From positions 1 through 33,843 of the forward strand of contig ADNK01002886.1 of assembly GCA_000320545.1 (NCBI GenBank): 33,843 nt of DNA, in the 5' to 3' direction. The number at the start of each line of letters is the position of its first letter. Position 1 is the stretch's first letter. The notes under the pieces were generated by a model. That model was not told where the DNA came from, ran no database searches, and worked only from the letters and a program-made list of their open reading frames with translations. The stretch comes from Bigelowiella natans CCMP2755 (taxonomy: Eukaryota > Cercozoa > Chlorarachniophyceae). The position numbers and the translations under genes are program-made. Shown in pieces: positions 1 through 9,916 of the stretch.

Positions 1-13
1 TTAATTATCATAG

Positions 14-64
14 AAACTTGTGGGGTTACGATATGAGCCTTTGTTTGATTTCTTCAAAGACTGG

Positions 65-101
<37 letters not shown>

Positions 102-1221
102 TAATAATTGGATAGAATACGCACATCAGTAATTACCTTTATCACTGCTGATGATGAAGACGATGAAGAATATGTTGTTGCATCAGTTTATATCACTTGA
201 TACTATCTGTAGATTGTCTCCGCCTAAATATTTACTGCCCCACCCCCCACCCCCCTTTTCCCGCTTCTTCTACTTATCTCCATCAGGGGGCCAAGAACGA
301 CGCATTCCGTGTGGTAATTACTACTACTTCTCGTGGACATTCACAACTTTGTCTATTCTTCTTCTTCTTCTATGTGGTGTTTGTATGCGTGTGGAGGGGG
401 GTATTGAGATTGATGCTACAACTGCTGCTCTTTACGAGTTGAAATAATGACACATTGTCATTCCTTCCTTCTTGGCTCATATGTAATATCACTATCTACT
501 AGGTATCTGATGATTACGTGACAGACGATGGAGGTACTGGGATCGTCCATCAGGTATTAGTAGTAGCAAGTGTGATACATACTATTAATCAATCAATCAA
601 TTAGTCAATCATCAACCACAGAAGAACAACTGTTATTATCATCATCATGGAGGCACTGTAACATGTCGTCAAGTCAAATCAATAATACCAACAATCAATC
701 GATTGATTATGATAAAGGCCCCTGCGTTTGGTGAAGACGACTACCGAGTATGCATGAAATACAGCATCATCAAGAGAGGCGAGGTAATAATAGTGACAAT
801 AACAATGTAATGATAAATATTAATAATTATAATGATAATGGTAATATATGGAACTATGTAATGGTAGGTAATGGCATTTTCGTGAGAAGTACTGCATATT
901 CCCAGATATATACAATAAAACCTTGTTCAAATAGTAACTATTGACAACATTTACGCAGCTGCAGCAATGACATTTATTATTAATATTATTCGTGTGTTTC
1001 TGGCGCCACATCTTCATCACATCTCACCACCATATCCATCATCATCATCATCACTACCACCACCACCACCACCAGCAGCAGCAGCAATAAGTAGCATTAC
1101 ATTCCTCATCCTGCTCCTCCTCCTCCTCCTCCTCCTTACTATAATCACCATCATCATTGATTACTTCCTAATTGCTTCTTCGTATTTTCCTCCTCCTTCT
1201 TATCCACTACTACTACTACTT

Positions 1222-1255
<34 letters not shown>

Positions 1256-1756
1256 AGCCTCTGGTGTGTCCTGTGGATGATAATGGGATGTACACTGATG
1301 AGGTAGGTGATCGATCATTTATATAAGAATGTGGTTCATCTTAACAACAACAACAACATGATAAATGAATATGATAATGATTATAAATAGGTTGGTCCTG
1401 ATCTCAAGGGAAAACACGTCAAGTCCAAAGGTGTCAGTGTAGTAGTAATCATCATCGTCATCATCATCATCATCATCATCATCTTCGTCATCATCATGAT
1501 CATCATCATCACCAGGCCCTGAATCTGCTGATAGTATCATTTGCCGCAAGCTCAAAGATAAAGGACGTCTTATTTTGAAAGAGGTCAGAAAATACTTCTC
1601 CTACTACTACCACCAAATACTCTGTCTCTCTATTATTTTATATTCTCTCTTCTGCTACCACCACCACCACCACCACCAAATACTCTGACTCTGTATCATC
1701 TTTCATTCTTTCTTCTACTTTCCTGTGCACCCTCTTTTATTCTTTCTCTCGTCCTC

Positions 1757-1789
<33 letters not shown>

Positions 1790-2468
1790 CGATGCCGTTG
1801 CTATTCAATACTATTCGATGAATCGTTTTTTCCATCCCCTTCTTATTATTATTCTTCTTCTTCTTCTTCTTCTTCTTCTTCTTCTCTTCTTCTTCTTCTT
1901 CTCTTCTTCATTCGATGTTTTGTTTGATACGATTGTTTGGTGTTGTATATAAAGACGTTTGACCACCCGTATCCATTCTGTTGGCGGTCGGACACACCGC
2001 TCATTTATAGGGTGGGTTAACTTAGCTTAGCTATTATATTAGCAGCAGCTCATCAACTAAGCAATAAATCATCATCCAATGTGTATTACACCTGCCAACC
2101 AGAGCATATAGTAGGGATACTACTACAATTACAGTAGTAATAGTAACATGTGCATCGTCATCATTCCTTTTCTCTTCTTCTCTCACGCACCCTTCATCTT
2201 CATCTTCTTCTTCTTCTTCTTCTTACTACTTCTACTACTACTACTACTACTACATATAGGCTGTTCCTAGCTGGTTTGTCAACGTTCCTAAGATCAGAGA
2301 CGATTTGGTGATAACAATAACAACAACAACAACAAAATATGAAGCACATAACATTTATAATGTAGCGCATTGGAATCATCAGAAATTGAATTAGTAGCAG
2401 GTGTAGGCGTTATAATATGGTTGAGCACATTTAGACTATATACATAACCAATGATGACGGCTTTAATG

Positions 2469-2506
<38 letters not shown>

Positions 2507-4310
2507 CATCTCTCTCTCTCTTTCCCTTATACTCATGTGTAGGTTGATAACAACAAATCTACAAAATGGGTTCCAGAAGAAATCGGGGTATTATTACGTA
2601 ATTCAATATATGTTTATCTGTTTGAGTGTGTATGTGTGATGTTGTGATGCATTCACCATTATCATGAATCAAGGCGTTTACACCATGGTCAGTATGGTCA
2701 TCGTCATCGTTATTCTTACTATCGTTGTTGTTCAAACATCATTTCACACACCACCACGACGACTATGGCACACAGAGCAAAAGGTTTCATAACTGGTTGG
2801 CCAATGCACGTGACTGGGCTGTTTCCCGCAACCGCTACTGGGGCACTCCCATCCCTGTGTGGACATCGGAAGTAATACCACAACATTAATTTAGTTGTTT
2901 AATACAACAAACAATGTCTGGGGTTTTATGTGTTTGCTATTTTATACCCCCCTTCCTTTTGAAGTGTGTGCTGCTTTGAACGACGGAAAAAAGAGTGGGT
3001 GGTGTGGAATGATGAGAAATTATCCTATTTGATCTACGAGGAGGGGACTACTAATCTCTCGATGATTCTAGTCTTTCGCTCTGACCACACTACTCACCAC
3101 TTACACCGTTATTATCGTTCTCCTTTGCACTATACGGCTCTTATCATCAGTGTAGCTGATGTGGGGAGGAGGAGAGGGAAGGAGTATTAACGATGATGAT
3201 GATGATGATCATGATGATGATGATGATGAATCTTATCATATTGGTTGCTGTTTAGTTCTGAAGTGCTACGTGTGTTTGTGTGTATGTACTTGGGTTGTTG
3301 TTGTTGTTGTTGTTGTTGTTGTTATGTCTAGGATGGCAAACAAGTCGTTGTGATTGGGTCTATCAAGGAATTGGAAGAAAAATCAGGCAAAACTGGAATA
3401 ACCGATTTGCACAGGGACAACATCGACGGTGCAGTGCTGCCTATTTATCAACCAATAAAAATGATGATGATAATCATACTGACCACAACTCTTTCAATAT
3501 GAATGAAGAAGAAAAAGACAATGATGACGATGATGATGATGATGATGCGATAGCTTCCCTCCCCCTCCTTAATTGGATAGCTCTGCTTTCCCCTCCTTCT
3601 ATCATCACCCCTCATTACTCCTCACTTACATCTTTGCGAAGAATATCAAACAACAACGACAACTACTACCTAACTAGCACCCCTGCTACTACTTATATAT
3701 TGCCTACTGTTACTCCTCCTTCATTCCTCTGCTCTATTAATAGATATCACCATTCCTGATCCTAGAGGGGATAAGTTTCCTGCTCTCAAACGCACAAGTG
3801 AGGTTTTCGACTGCTGGTTTGAGTCTGGATCTATGCCGTATGGACAGTTGCACTACCCCTTTGAGAATAAGGAGAGGTGTGTTAGTAGAACCAACCCACC
3901 CCCCCACCCCTTTTGTGATTGCAATGCAAATAAAAGTAAGTTGCTGCAAGATTTGTATATTTGTGAATGTGTGGCGTCTGCCTGCGATTGTGAGTATGCT
4001 TTTTGCCCCTTCCAACTTGTTGTCAAACGGCCTGAATGATGGTGGTTGATGATGGTGGTTTTGGTTGTATCATGAACCAGATTCGAGAAGCAGCTGTTCC
4101 CTGCTGATTTCATCGCAGAAGGATTGGATCAAACGCGCGGATGGTTTTACACGCTCATGGTTGTGTTGTGTGTTGCGAAAAAGAAGAAGAAGAAGAAGAA
4201 GAAGAAGAATACAGAGCGAAGAAGAAGAGAAGTATAGGGTTGTGGTATTTACATTCTTGCTAAAGCCCTCCCCTCAGTATCCATCCTCCTTGTAGGAAAT
4301 AGTGATAATA

Positions 4311-4342
<32 letters not shown>

Positions 4343-4625
4343 GTATTGCTGATGCCGTCATTTCCTTATAATCTTACCGCTACTGCTACTGCTACTGATA
4401 CTATTAACCCATCTCTATTATCATCTTGTTGATGATTGTATCGCTGCTGGTGGTAGGTTATTTCCACAGCTCTATTTGGAAAGCCTGCATTCAAGAACGT
4501 CATTGTCAATGGCCTTGTTTTGGCCGCTGATGGCAAGAAAATGTCCAAGCGCTTGAAGAACTATCCTGATCCAAAGATCATCATCGACTCATACGGTGCA
4601 GATGCTCTTCGGTGGGTCAATATAT

Positions 4626-4675
<50 letters not shown>

Positions 4676-5981
4676 TAGTATGATCATGACAACAATGATT
4701 TGTCTAAAAGTTTCAATATGCCAATTTAACTGCTTGTTAGATATATTTTCAAATATATGCACATATAATTTATGATGAGTCTTTATTTCTTTTGCGCCGT
4801 GTCGTCAATGTTCCTTTGCTGCTGCTATAATATCAGGTTATATCTAATCAATTCACCGGTCGTCAGAGCGCAGGAGTTTCGATTCAAAGAGCCAGGGGTC
4901 AAAGATGTGGTAAAGGGTGTGATCCTCCCATGGTATCACGCAATGCGTTTTTTCATCGAAAATGCGCGCCGTTACGAAGCCGCAACCAGTACAAAATTCA
5001 AATACAACGGCGCCATATACGCGAAAACGGAGAGAAAAATGGACAAATGGATTCTACAGAGGCTGAACGACCTTGTCAAGACAGTGAGAGCCGAGATGGA
5101 GAAGTATCATCTTTATACCGTCATTCCTGCTTTGGTCTTGTTCATCGACGATTTGACCAACAAGTACGTCAGATTTAACAGGGATCGCATGAAAGCAGTC
5201 AACGGTGATCAAAATGACGCCTTGATGTCGCTCCAAACACTGCATTTCGTGTTGCTAAAGTTGTGCCGTCTCATGGCTCCATTCACACCTTTCCTCGTTG
5301 AGTACATGTACCAAACACTAAAGGCGGGGCTCCCACAAGAAGAGCAGGAAGATTCTGTTCACTTCCTAATGCTGCCAACGGTTGATGAGAGCACTGAGGG
5401 GGCAGATGCAGCCAACTACGCAATTAATTGTCTTGTTTCTGTCGTGGACCTTGGCCGCTCTATGCGGACAGATAAGTGTGATATTGGTTGGAAAACTCCT
5501 TTGAGGAAGGCTACAATCGTGCATGAGCACAAAAAATTCACTGAAGCGGCAAAGGGCCTTGTAACGTACATCGCTGACCAATTGAATGCTCGAGACATTG
5601 AGTTTTCAAACGACATCAAGAAATATGCCAAGTACGAGGTTCTCCCTATCCGCAAGGTTTTGGGAAAACGCCTTGGTAGAAAAATGCCTAAGGTCTACAA
5701 TGCATTGACGAGCCTTGATACGGAGGCAGTGGTCAAGTTTAAGACCGAAGGGAAGGTGCAAATCGAGGACGAGGAAATCAAATTAGAGGATGTGAATCTG
5801 AGCGTTAAGGTGAAGGAGTTTGAAGAGGGCAAGAAGCTTCTTGGCCAAACCGATGGTTCAGTAATTGTGGTTTTGGACTTGGAGATGAACGATGACTTGT
5901 TGGCCGAAGGAAAGGCTAGGGATGTCATCCAGGCAGTGCAAGGGTGGTGTGAAAGGGCACACGCACACACACATCCACACA

Positions 5982-6039
<58 letters not shown>

Positions 6040-6119
6040 TAAAATATAATTGGGCAAAGACAATTAGAGTAGCGCCTAAAAGATGAAACACAATGCATAC
6101 GATTGGGATTTGCTTATAT

Positions 6120-6188
<69 letters not shown>

Positions 6189-6774
6189 TACAGACTACGA
6201 AAAGAGGCAAAATTGAGCCCTCTTGACCGTGTTGATATCTACTTTAAAGTCATCAGTGATCCAGAGGTAGTATGTATGATTGTTACTGCGTAGACTGCGC
6301 GATTTGTTGGAAGTTTTCTTTTAACTGATGGAGGGCATGCAATGGAGATTTCATCATTGTTATTAGCCGTTGATTCTTTCCCATCGTTGTCTCCATATTT
6401 ACTGGACATGCAAATGGACTAATTTGAGATCATTTCTTCCAAACCAACAGGGCATTTCATTACCCCTCGCGAAAGTAATGGCTGAAAAAACAGACGTCTT
6501 CAAAGTCCGTCTTGGTGCAATCCCGCTGGTAATTGTTTGTTTCGTCGAAAGTTGTTGTAGGAAATATATTTTCACACAATCATTTCTCAAATTCCTGATG
6601 ATGTGTAACACTTCGTTTAGAGATTTTAAAGTGGTAGTTTGAACTCATTATACCTAATTTCTTGATCAATAGGCCCTCAGCGAAATGCCGAAGGATGCTA
6701 CAAAAATCAAAGAAGTGACTGTTGACGTTGGAAAAAGCAAAATTCAGATTGTCATAGTGCGTAAAAAGAATTAA
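14..6774 (+). CDS. Isoleucyl-tRNA synthetase, cytosolic type, 5' partial, 19 visible exons
   Basis: Class I aminoacyl-tRNA synthetase that charges tRNA-Ile. Phase-consistent exons: 14-64, 287-313, 503-553, 718-783, 1258-1302, 1391-1430, 1516-1583, 1955-2011, 2260-2307, 2543-2587, 2776-2871, 3332-3428, 3744-3876, 4081-4159, 4457-4611, 4837-5943, 6194-6266, 6451-6528, 6673-6774 (TAA 6772-6774), together 805 codons. Visible hallmarks are [24 protein letters not shown] (editing domain), [50 protein letters not shown] and KMSKR at 4538-4552, followed by the anticodon-binding region starting [20 protein letters not shown]. The HIGH motif and roughly the first third of the protein lie upstream of the window. 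The exon structure is lopsided: tiny exons (27-155 bp) up to KMSKR, then one 1107-bp exon. Boundaries follow family conservation; exon 16 donor (5944) and exon 14 donor (GTTGTG, 4160) are the least canonical. Confidence 0.95.
65..96. repeat. (GTA)n microsatellite forming an intron donor
   Basis: About eleven GTA units begin exactly at the splice donor after exon 14-64 of the IleRS gene, so the repeat itself supplies the GT. Confidence 0.9.
1204..1255. repeat. (CTA)n microsatellite serving as a 3' splice tract
   Basis: A CTA run with one TTCTA interruption ends in TACAG, the acceptor of IleRS exon 1258-1302. The repeat stands where a polypyrimidine tract would be. Confidence 0.9.
1448..1513. 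repeat. (ATC)n microsatellite filling a short IleRS intron
   Basis: ATC units with a few GTC or TTC variants occupy most of the 85-bp intron 1431-1515 and run up to its CACCAG acceptor. Confidence 0.9.
1758..1909. repeat. (GAT)n and (TTC)n microsatellites in an IleRS intron
   Basis: A GAT tract at 1758-1794 and a TTC tract at 1852-1909 lie in intron 1584-1954. Translated, they give poly-Asp and poly-Leu/Phe frames that are not genes. Confidence 0.9.
2199..2521. repeat. (TTC)/(CTA)n and (TC)n microsatellites flanking an exon
   Basis: TTC then CTA units at 2199-2253 precede the acceptor of exon 2260-2307. TC runs at 2472-2501 and 2509-2521 lie in the next intron, shortly before exon 2543-2587. 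Confidence 0.85.
3192..3323. repeat. (GAT)n and (GTT)n microsatellites
   Basis: GAT units at 3192-3228 and GTT units at 3294-3323 lie in intron 2872-3331. A further GAT run sits at 3524-3546 in the next intron. Confidence 0.9.
4181..4671. repeat. (AAG)n, (GAT)n and (TA)n microsatellites in two introns around the KMSKR exon
   Basis: AAG units lie at 4181-4208 and GAT units at 4311-4341, both before exon 4457-4611. About 25 TA units at 4620-4671 start directly after that exon's donor. Confidence 0.9.
5959..6187. repeat. Compound (CA)n(GA)n, then (TA)n(TG)n microsatellites
   Basis: CA units then GA units at 5959-6033 begin just after the donor of the long IleRS exon. TA units at 6122-6157 followed by TG units to 6187 end a few bases before the next acceptor (TTACAG, 6188-6193). 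Nearly the whole intron is repeat. Confidence 0.9.
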
Positions 6775-8158
6775 GATATATCTCTGCATATAATTTCTAG
6801 ATACTATGCAAATACGAGGTACATTGGTTGGAGGAAATGTAATGCTATGATTTGTTATTTTGTTACGGAACTAACATATATACTATACACCTAGTTCTAG
6901 AGTTGTGGACGCATGTCTAGCTACTTGCTGCTGCACAAATGCATACACACATTTTGATGCATTTAGTGCAGGAAATTAGCACATCGTAGCGATTCCAGCA
7001 AGCATGCAACACATCTAGACTTTGATCGGATTCGTTCACTTGGTTGTTGTTGGGCAAATAATCGACTAGCAGCAAGCAAATAAAAGTTGCGGCTAGAACT
7101 GTTATTGCAAAGTTGAACTGCACATGAACGTACCACACAGGCTAGCAGGCGCACGCTGATCATCTAGACCATGACCATGCGCAACAAAATAGCACAGTCC
7201 GTCATGCTAGCATGCAGTGGAGATCGGTCGACAATGCTAGAATGGCAAACGCCTGCAGCGCTAGAGCGTTCCGCTAGCTAGCTAGTCATCTAGGTGTGTC
7301 TAGTGTGTGTGCGCGCAATCTCATATTTCAAGATTTTAGGATCATCATTTGTGGTGTTTAGCTTCCCCTTTGCCGTCATCTAATGATCACTGATGAGCGT
7401 GTGCATGTGATCTAGACGGCAATGATGCATGTGCACGTCGCGCGTTTGACTCGGAAACACGCCATGCCAGCGGTCTGCCATGGCGGTGCGTGTGGTGCAG
7501 TTTCGATTCGTGCATGCCATCACATTCTAGCATGCCGCTGCATTGATGCATGCTAGCATGTGTGGCAAACATGTTGTGCATACTAACATGCGCGGAAACG
7601 AGACACAATTTGGAGAAAAGAATGGCAGGGCACAAATCTCACACGGCTAAATGGAAAATGAGGCCCTCGCTAGCTAGCTAGCTCTAGTAGCTAGCTCGTC
7701 GCCGCTACACAACTCATTGTTTGATGGAGGCAGGACGAATGTCAGATCGAGTCGGGCTAGTCTAGCAGGCACAAATTGATCTGCTTCGCTCCATCTGAGC
7801 ATGCACAAGTATGCGCATGCATGGCTGTTGCAAGCGAATCGAACCAGCAGACAACTAGACATCATGTGAATTGAGATTCGCCGCCGCATCTGTCTAGGCA
7901 ATGCATGCTCGACGAATGCAGGAATATGATGCAATGCTAGAATGATCGGCCGGCCTGAATCAGAGCATTCCAGCATTGCCAAGATTGAAGAGAAGTGCGA
8001 TGACGGATGACACGACCGACTTCATCATTTCATTGCGCACGTTGCTGTAGCTAGGCACACAAGTGCAGGCTCAGTTCATGAAACCTAATGTAGATGGAGC
8101 CTCCGAACGCCTCGCTGGAGTGCGGCCACCGAGACAATGGACGATGATGAGATGAAAC
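6775..8158. other. Gene-free stretch rich in CTAG and GCATGC words
   Basis: No reading frame here has family resemblance or a convincing splice pattern. From about 6890 to 8060 the sequence is dense in the palindromic words CTAG, GCTAGC, GCATGC and CATG, for example runs of alternating CTAG near 7270-7287 and 7668-7698. Base composition differs clearly from the AT-rich IleRS introns. It could be degraded transposon or satellite-like DNA; I see no terminal repeats that would delimit an element. Confidence 0.5.
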
Positions 8159-8854
8159 TCAACATGAATGGAGCGGTAGATCACTAGGCACGTCGAACCC
8201 TTCGTCAATCACATGACTTGCATGGAGTCTCTTTTTTTTTCCAAGTCTTTCACTTGAATCCAACGAGAACGAATGACGGCGCTTGCTTGGGTGAAAAAAC
8301 AAAGGATCTAACATCAGCTTGCAATTAAGATTTTCTTGTCTTTTTTCTTCCATGATCTCTTCCTGTTCCATCAAAACTTGTAGAAGTATCTCAATTTTTT
8401 TTTCTTGTTTTTTTTGGTTTTCAATCATCTTCTCGATCTGCCTCTGTTGCTCATTTTGACGTTTCATCATTGATTCGTGATGATTATGACGCTCAAGATC
8501 CTTCTCTTCAATTGTTGTCTCGAATTTTTGGCGTTGGCATTGAAGTTTATTTTTGATGATATCTTCTTCAGGTTCTAGCATTTGTTCCTTTACCTCCTCT
8601 TTTTCTTTGAGGACAAAACTGCTACCAACTTTTTCCCGATCCTCCTTGAAGCCGTTGTTGCTTCTGTTTGGTTCTTGTGTTTGATTTGCTTCTTGTTGAT
8701 GAATGATTTGACAGTTGGTTTCTTGGGAAGGAGAACAAGACGCAGCGTGATTTTCTTTGACGCTCTTGAGATTGAGTTTAGCGATCGAGACAGAAAGCTG
8801 TGTTTCCCATGAACATGTGCATTTGTGCAAGGTGTCAAAGTTAGCAAACAAGAA
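8159..8854 (-). CDS. Coiled-coil protein with basic, NLS-like C-terminus: last exon of the interrupted gene
   Basis: Open from 8920 down to TGA 8161-8159. There is no ATG near the upstream end, so this reads as an exon, not a whole gene. An AG at 8856-8855 allows a phase-0 start at 8854 that joins the exon at 8940-9102. About 231 codons. The middle is a Lys/Glu/Gln-rich heptad-like stretch (EKMIENQKKQEKKIEILLQV and neighbours), a likely coiled coil of roughly 100 residues. Near the end SKRRHSFSLDSSERLGKKKR looks like a bipartite nuclear signal. I do not recognise the family. A DNA-binding or transposon-derived nuclear protein is possible but is only an inference from the basic clusters. Confidence 0.5.
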   Translation of the reverse strand, partial: FLFANFDTLHKCTCSWETQLSVSIAKLNLKSVKENHAASCSPSQETNCQIIHQQEANQTQEPNRSNNGFKEDREKVGSSFVLKEKEEVKEQMLEPEEDIIKNKLQCQRQKFETTIEEKDLERHNHHESMMKRQNEQQRQIEKMIENQKKQEKKIEILLQVLMEQEEIMEEKRQENLNCKLMLDPLFFHPSKRRHSFSLDSSERLGKKKRLHASHVIDEGFDVPSDLPLHSC

Positions 8855-8939
8855 CTTGAGTGTGAATCTAAGTTCATCTAAGGTTTTACTTTCTTTTGGT
8901 AGACATCTTTCTTCACTTTCTCATTTTCTTTCGTGCTAC

Positions 8940-9102
8940 AGGCCCCCATGGCGGGATTGGAGTGGCTAGGTTGTACGTGATTTGATTTGTGGTGAAGCCG
9001 CTGTGAACGTCAGTTAGCCCAGCATCCACACCAACACATTGAATTGCCAGAAAATGCCTTGGATCTGCCCCTTGCGACATCGCCAACTTGAGTCGCAATG
9101 CC
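8940..9102 (-). CDS. Internal exon of the unrecognised interrupted gene
   Basis: A 163-bp open segment between an AG at 9104-9103 and a GTAGCA donor at 8939. It encodes an ordinary-looking protein stretch (ALRLKLAMSQGADPRHFLAI and on to TPIPPWGP). Its start phase (one leftover base) fits the phase-2 end of the exon at 9444-9551, and its phase-0 end fits the start at 8854. Two independent phase agreements are the main support. The family is unknown. The 341-bp stretch 9103-9443 would be the intron. Confidence 0.4.
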
Positions 9103-9443
9103 CTGAACAACTTGCATGTGATGACAAGGGTGACAAGATGTCAGGAAGAAAGGAAGGAAGGATGAATCTTGCGGGAAAGTCTTCCATCCTCGGTGGAAAG
9201 CCAGATTTGAGGAAAATATCTTGTCGAGTCGCAGATCATGATTTGTCTAAATTTTGATGAATTTTCATGGTGGAATGTCAGGAACATTGTCGCCTCCATG
9301 CGACTGCTGTCGCAATGACGTTTGCTTGCAGGCCCTGCATGTGAATCCTTGCTGCACAGCTTGTTTCCGATGTGGTTCTTGCGCATGTGGTTCTGCGTCA
9401 ATGCGCTCAATTCAATCTGATGCTACTCCGAAGTGGTGCTCAC

Positions 9444-9551
9444 GCCTTGCAGACTGGCAATGCAAATTCAAATGTCAAAGTTCGTGATTGAGGAAGTTGC
9501 TGCTCGTGCGTTTGAGCCAAGCTAGCATGCCCGTCACCAATGAGCTGGCTC
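9444..9551 (-). pseudogene. Downstream half of an exon split by the retrotransposon
   Basis: Read on the minus strand, the frame entering the element at 16007 continues here once the element and one 4-bp target copy are ignored. It ends at a good GTGAGC donor (9443) before an in-frame TGA at 9442-9440. About 36 codons. It is broken as it stands, because transcription from the minus strand must cross 6.5 kb of retrotransposon. No family resemblance was recognised. Confidence 0.4.
9548..9551. repeat. Target-site duplication, left copy (GCTC)
   Basis: GCTC directly precedes the TG of the 5' LTR and recurs at 16007-16010 after the 3' LTR. Four bases are matched; the fifth is not. Confidence 0.75.
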
Positions 9552-9877
9552 TGTAGCGCGTACCACTACGCGGGCACAAGTCACGTGCGACAACAAAGGG
9601 GTTGTCGCGGATATAGAATATAGATAACGTAGATATTAATACAGCATAGGCACGTGGGTTCCGGCGGGACTCATGGCAGCACACCGGAAGTGTGCTGCCC
9701 CACGTGCGGCGGCATTCGCGAAAGCTTCGCGAATGATTACGCAGTGCACGATTTAATAAAAATATAATCTTTAATAAAAATAAACACAACTCTTCAAAAG
9801 GAAGCAAACGTGCCTTTCCCCCCCCCTGCCTACTTGTGCACGTAGCGCCTCGGCCTGTGAACACCTTACGCGCAACA
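9552..9877 (+). repeat. 5' LTR
   Basis: 326 bp, TGTAG to CAACA, matching 15681-16006 with no difference that I can see. It contains four hairpins: 9557-9572, 9587-9608, 9651-9706 (nested) and 9713-9735. An AT-rich segment with AATAAAAATA-like polyadenylation or TATA-like sequence lies at about 9753-9784, followed by a C8-9 run near 9819. Confidence 0.95.
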
Positions 9878-9882
9878 ACCTT

Positions 9883-9900
9883 TGGCTTCCACACACGGGA
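9883..9900 (+). other. Candidate primer-binding site
   Basis: Six bases after the LTR a TGG-starting stretch (TGGCTTCCACACACGGGA) has the position and the TGG expected for pairing with a tRNA 3' end. I could not match it to a particular tRNA, so the call rests on position only. Confidence 0.3.
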
Positions 9901-9916
9901 AACGATTTGACTAACA

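Noticed and set aside
967-1326. 119-codon plus-strand frame with poly-Leu and poly-Pro
   Set aside because: It reads through an intron made of CTC and CTA repeats; only its last part (1258-1302, in another role) is an IleRS exon.
1319-1952. Frames rich in Asp, Tyr, Leu and Phe on both strands
   Set aside because: They are translations of (ATC)n, (GAT)n and (TTC)n microsatellites lying in IleRS introns.
7140-8060. CRISPR-like or other regular array in the palindromic islands
   Set aside because: The short words recur without constant spacing or equal-length spacers, and the genome is eukaryotic.
8582-8877. Frames opposite or out of step with the coiled-coil exon (including one rich in Lys/Arg)
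   Set aside because: They shadow the more protein-like Glu/Lys/Gln frame, which has heptad character and splice-phase support.
9254-9487. Cysteine-rich 77-codon plus-strand frame
   Set aside because: About a dozen cysteines looked like a small secreted protein, but there is no signal peptide and the frame lies opposite the phase-consistent exon and intron of the interrupted minus-strand gene.
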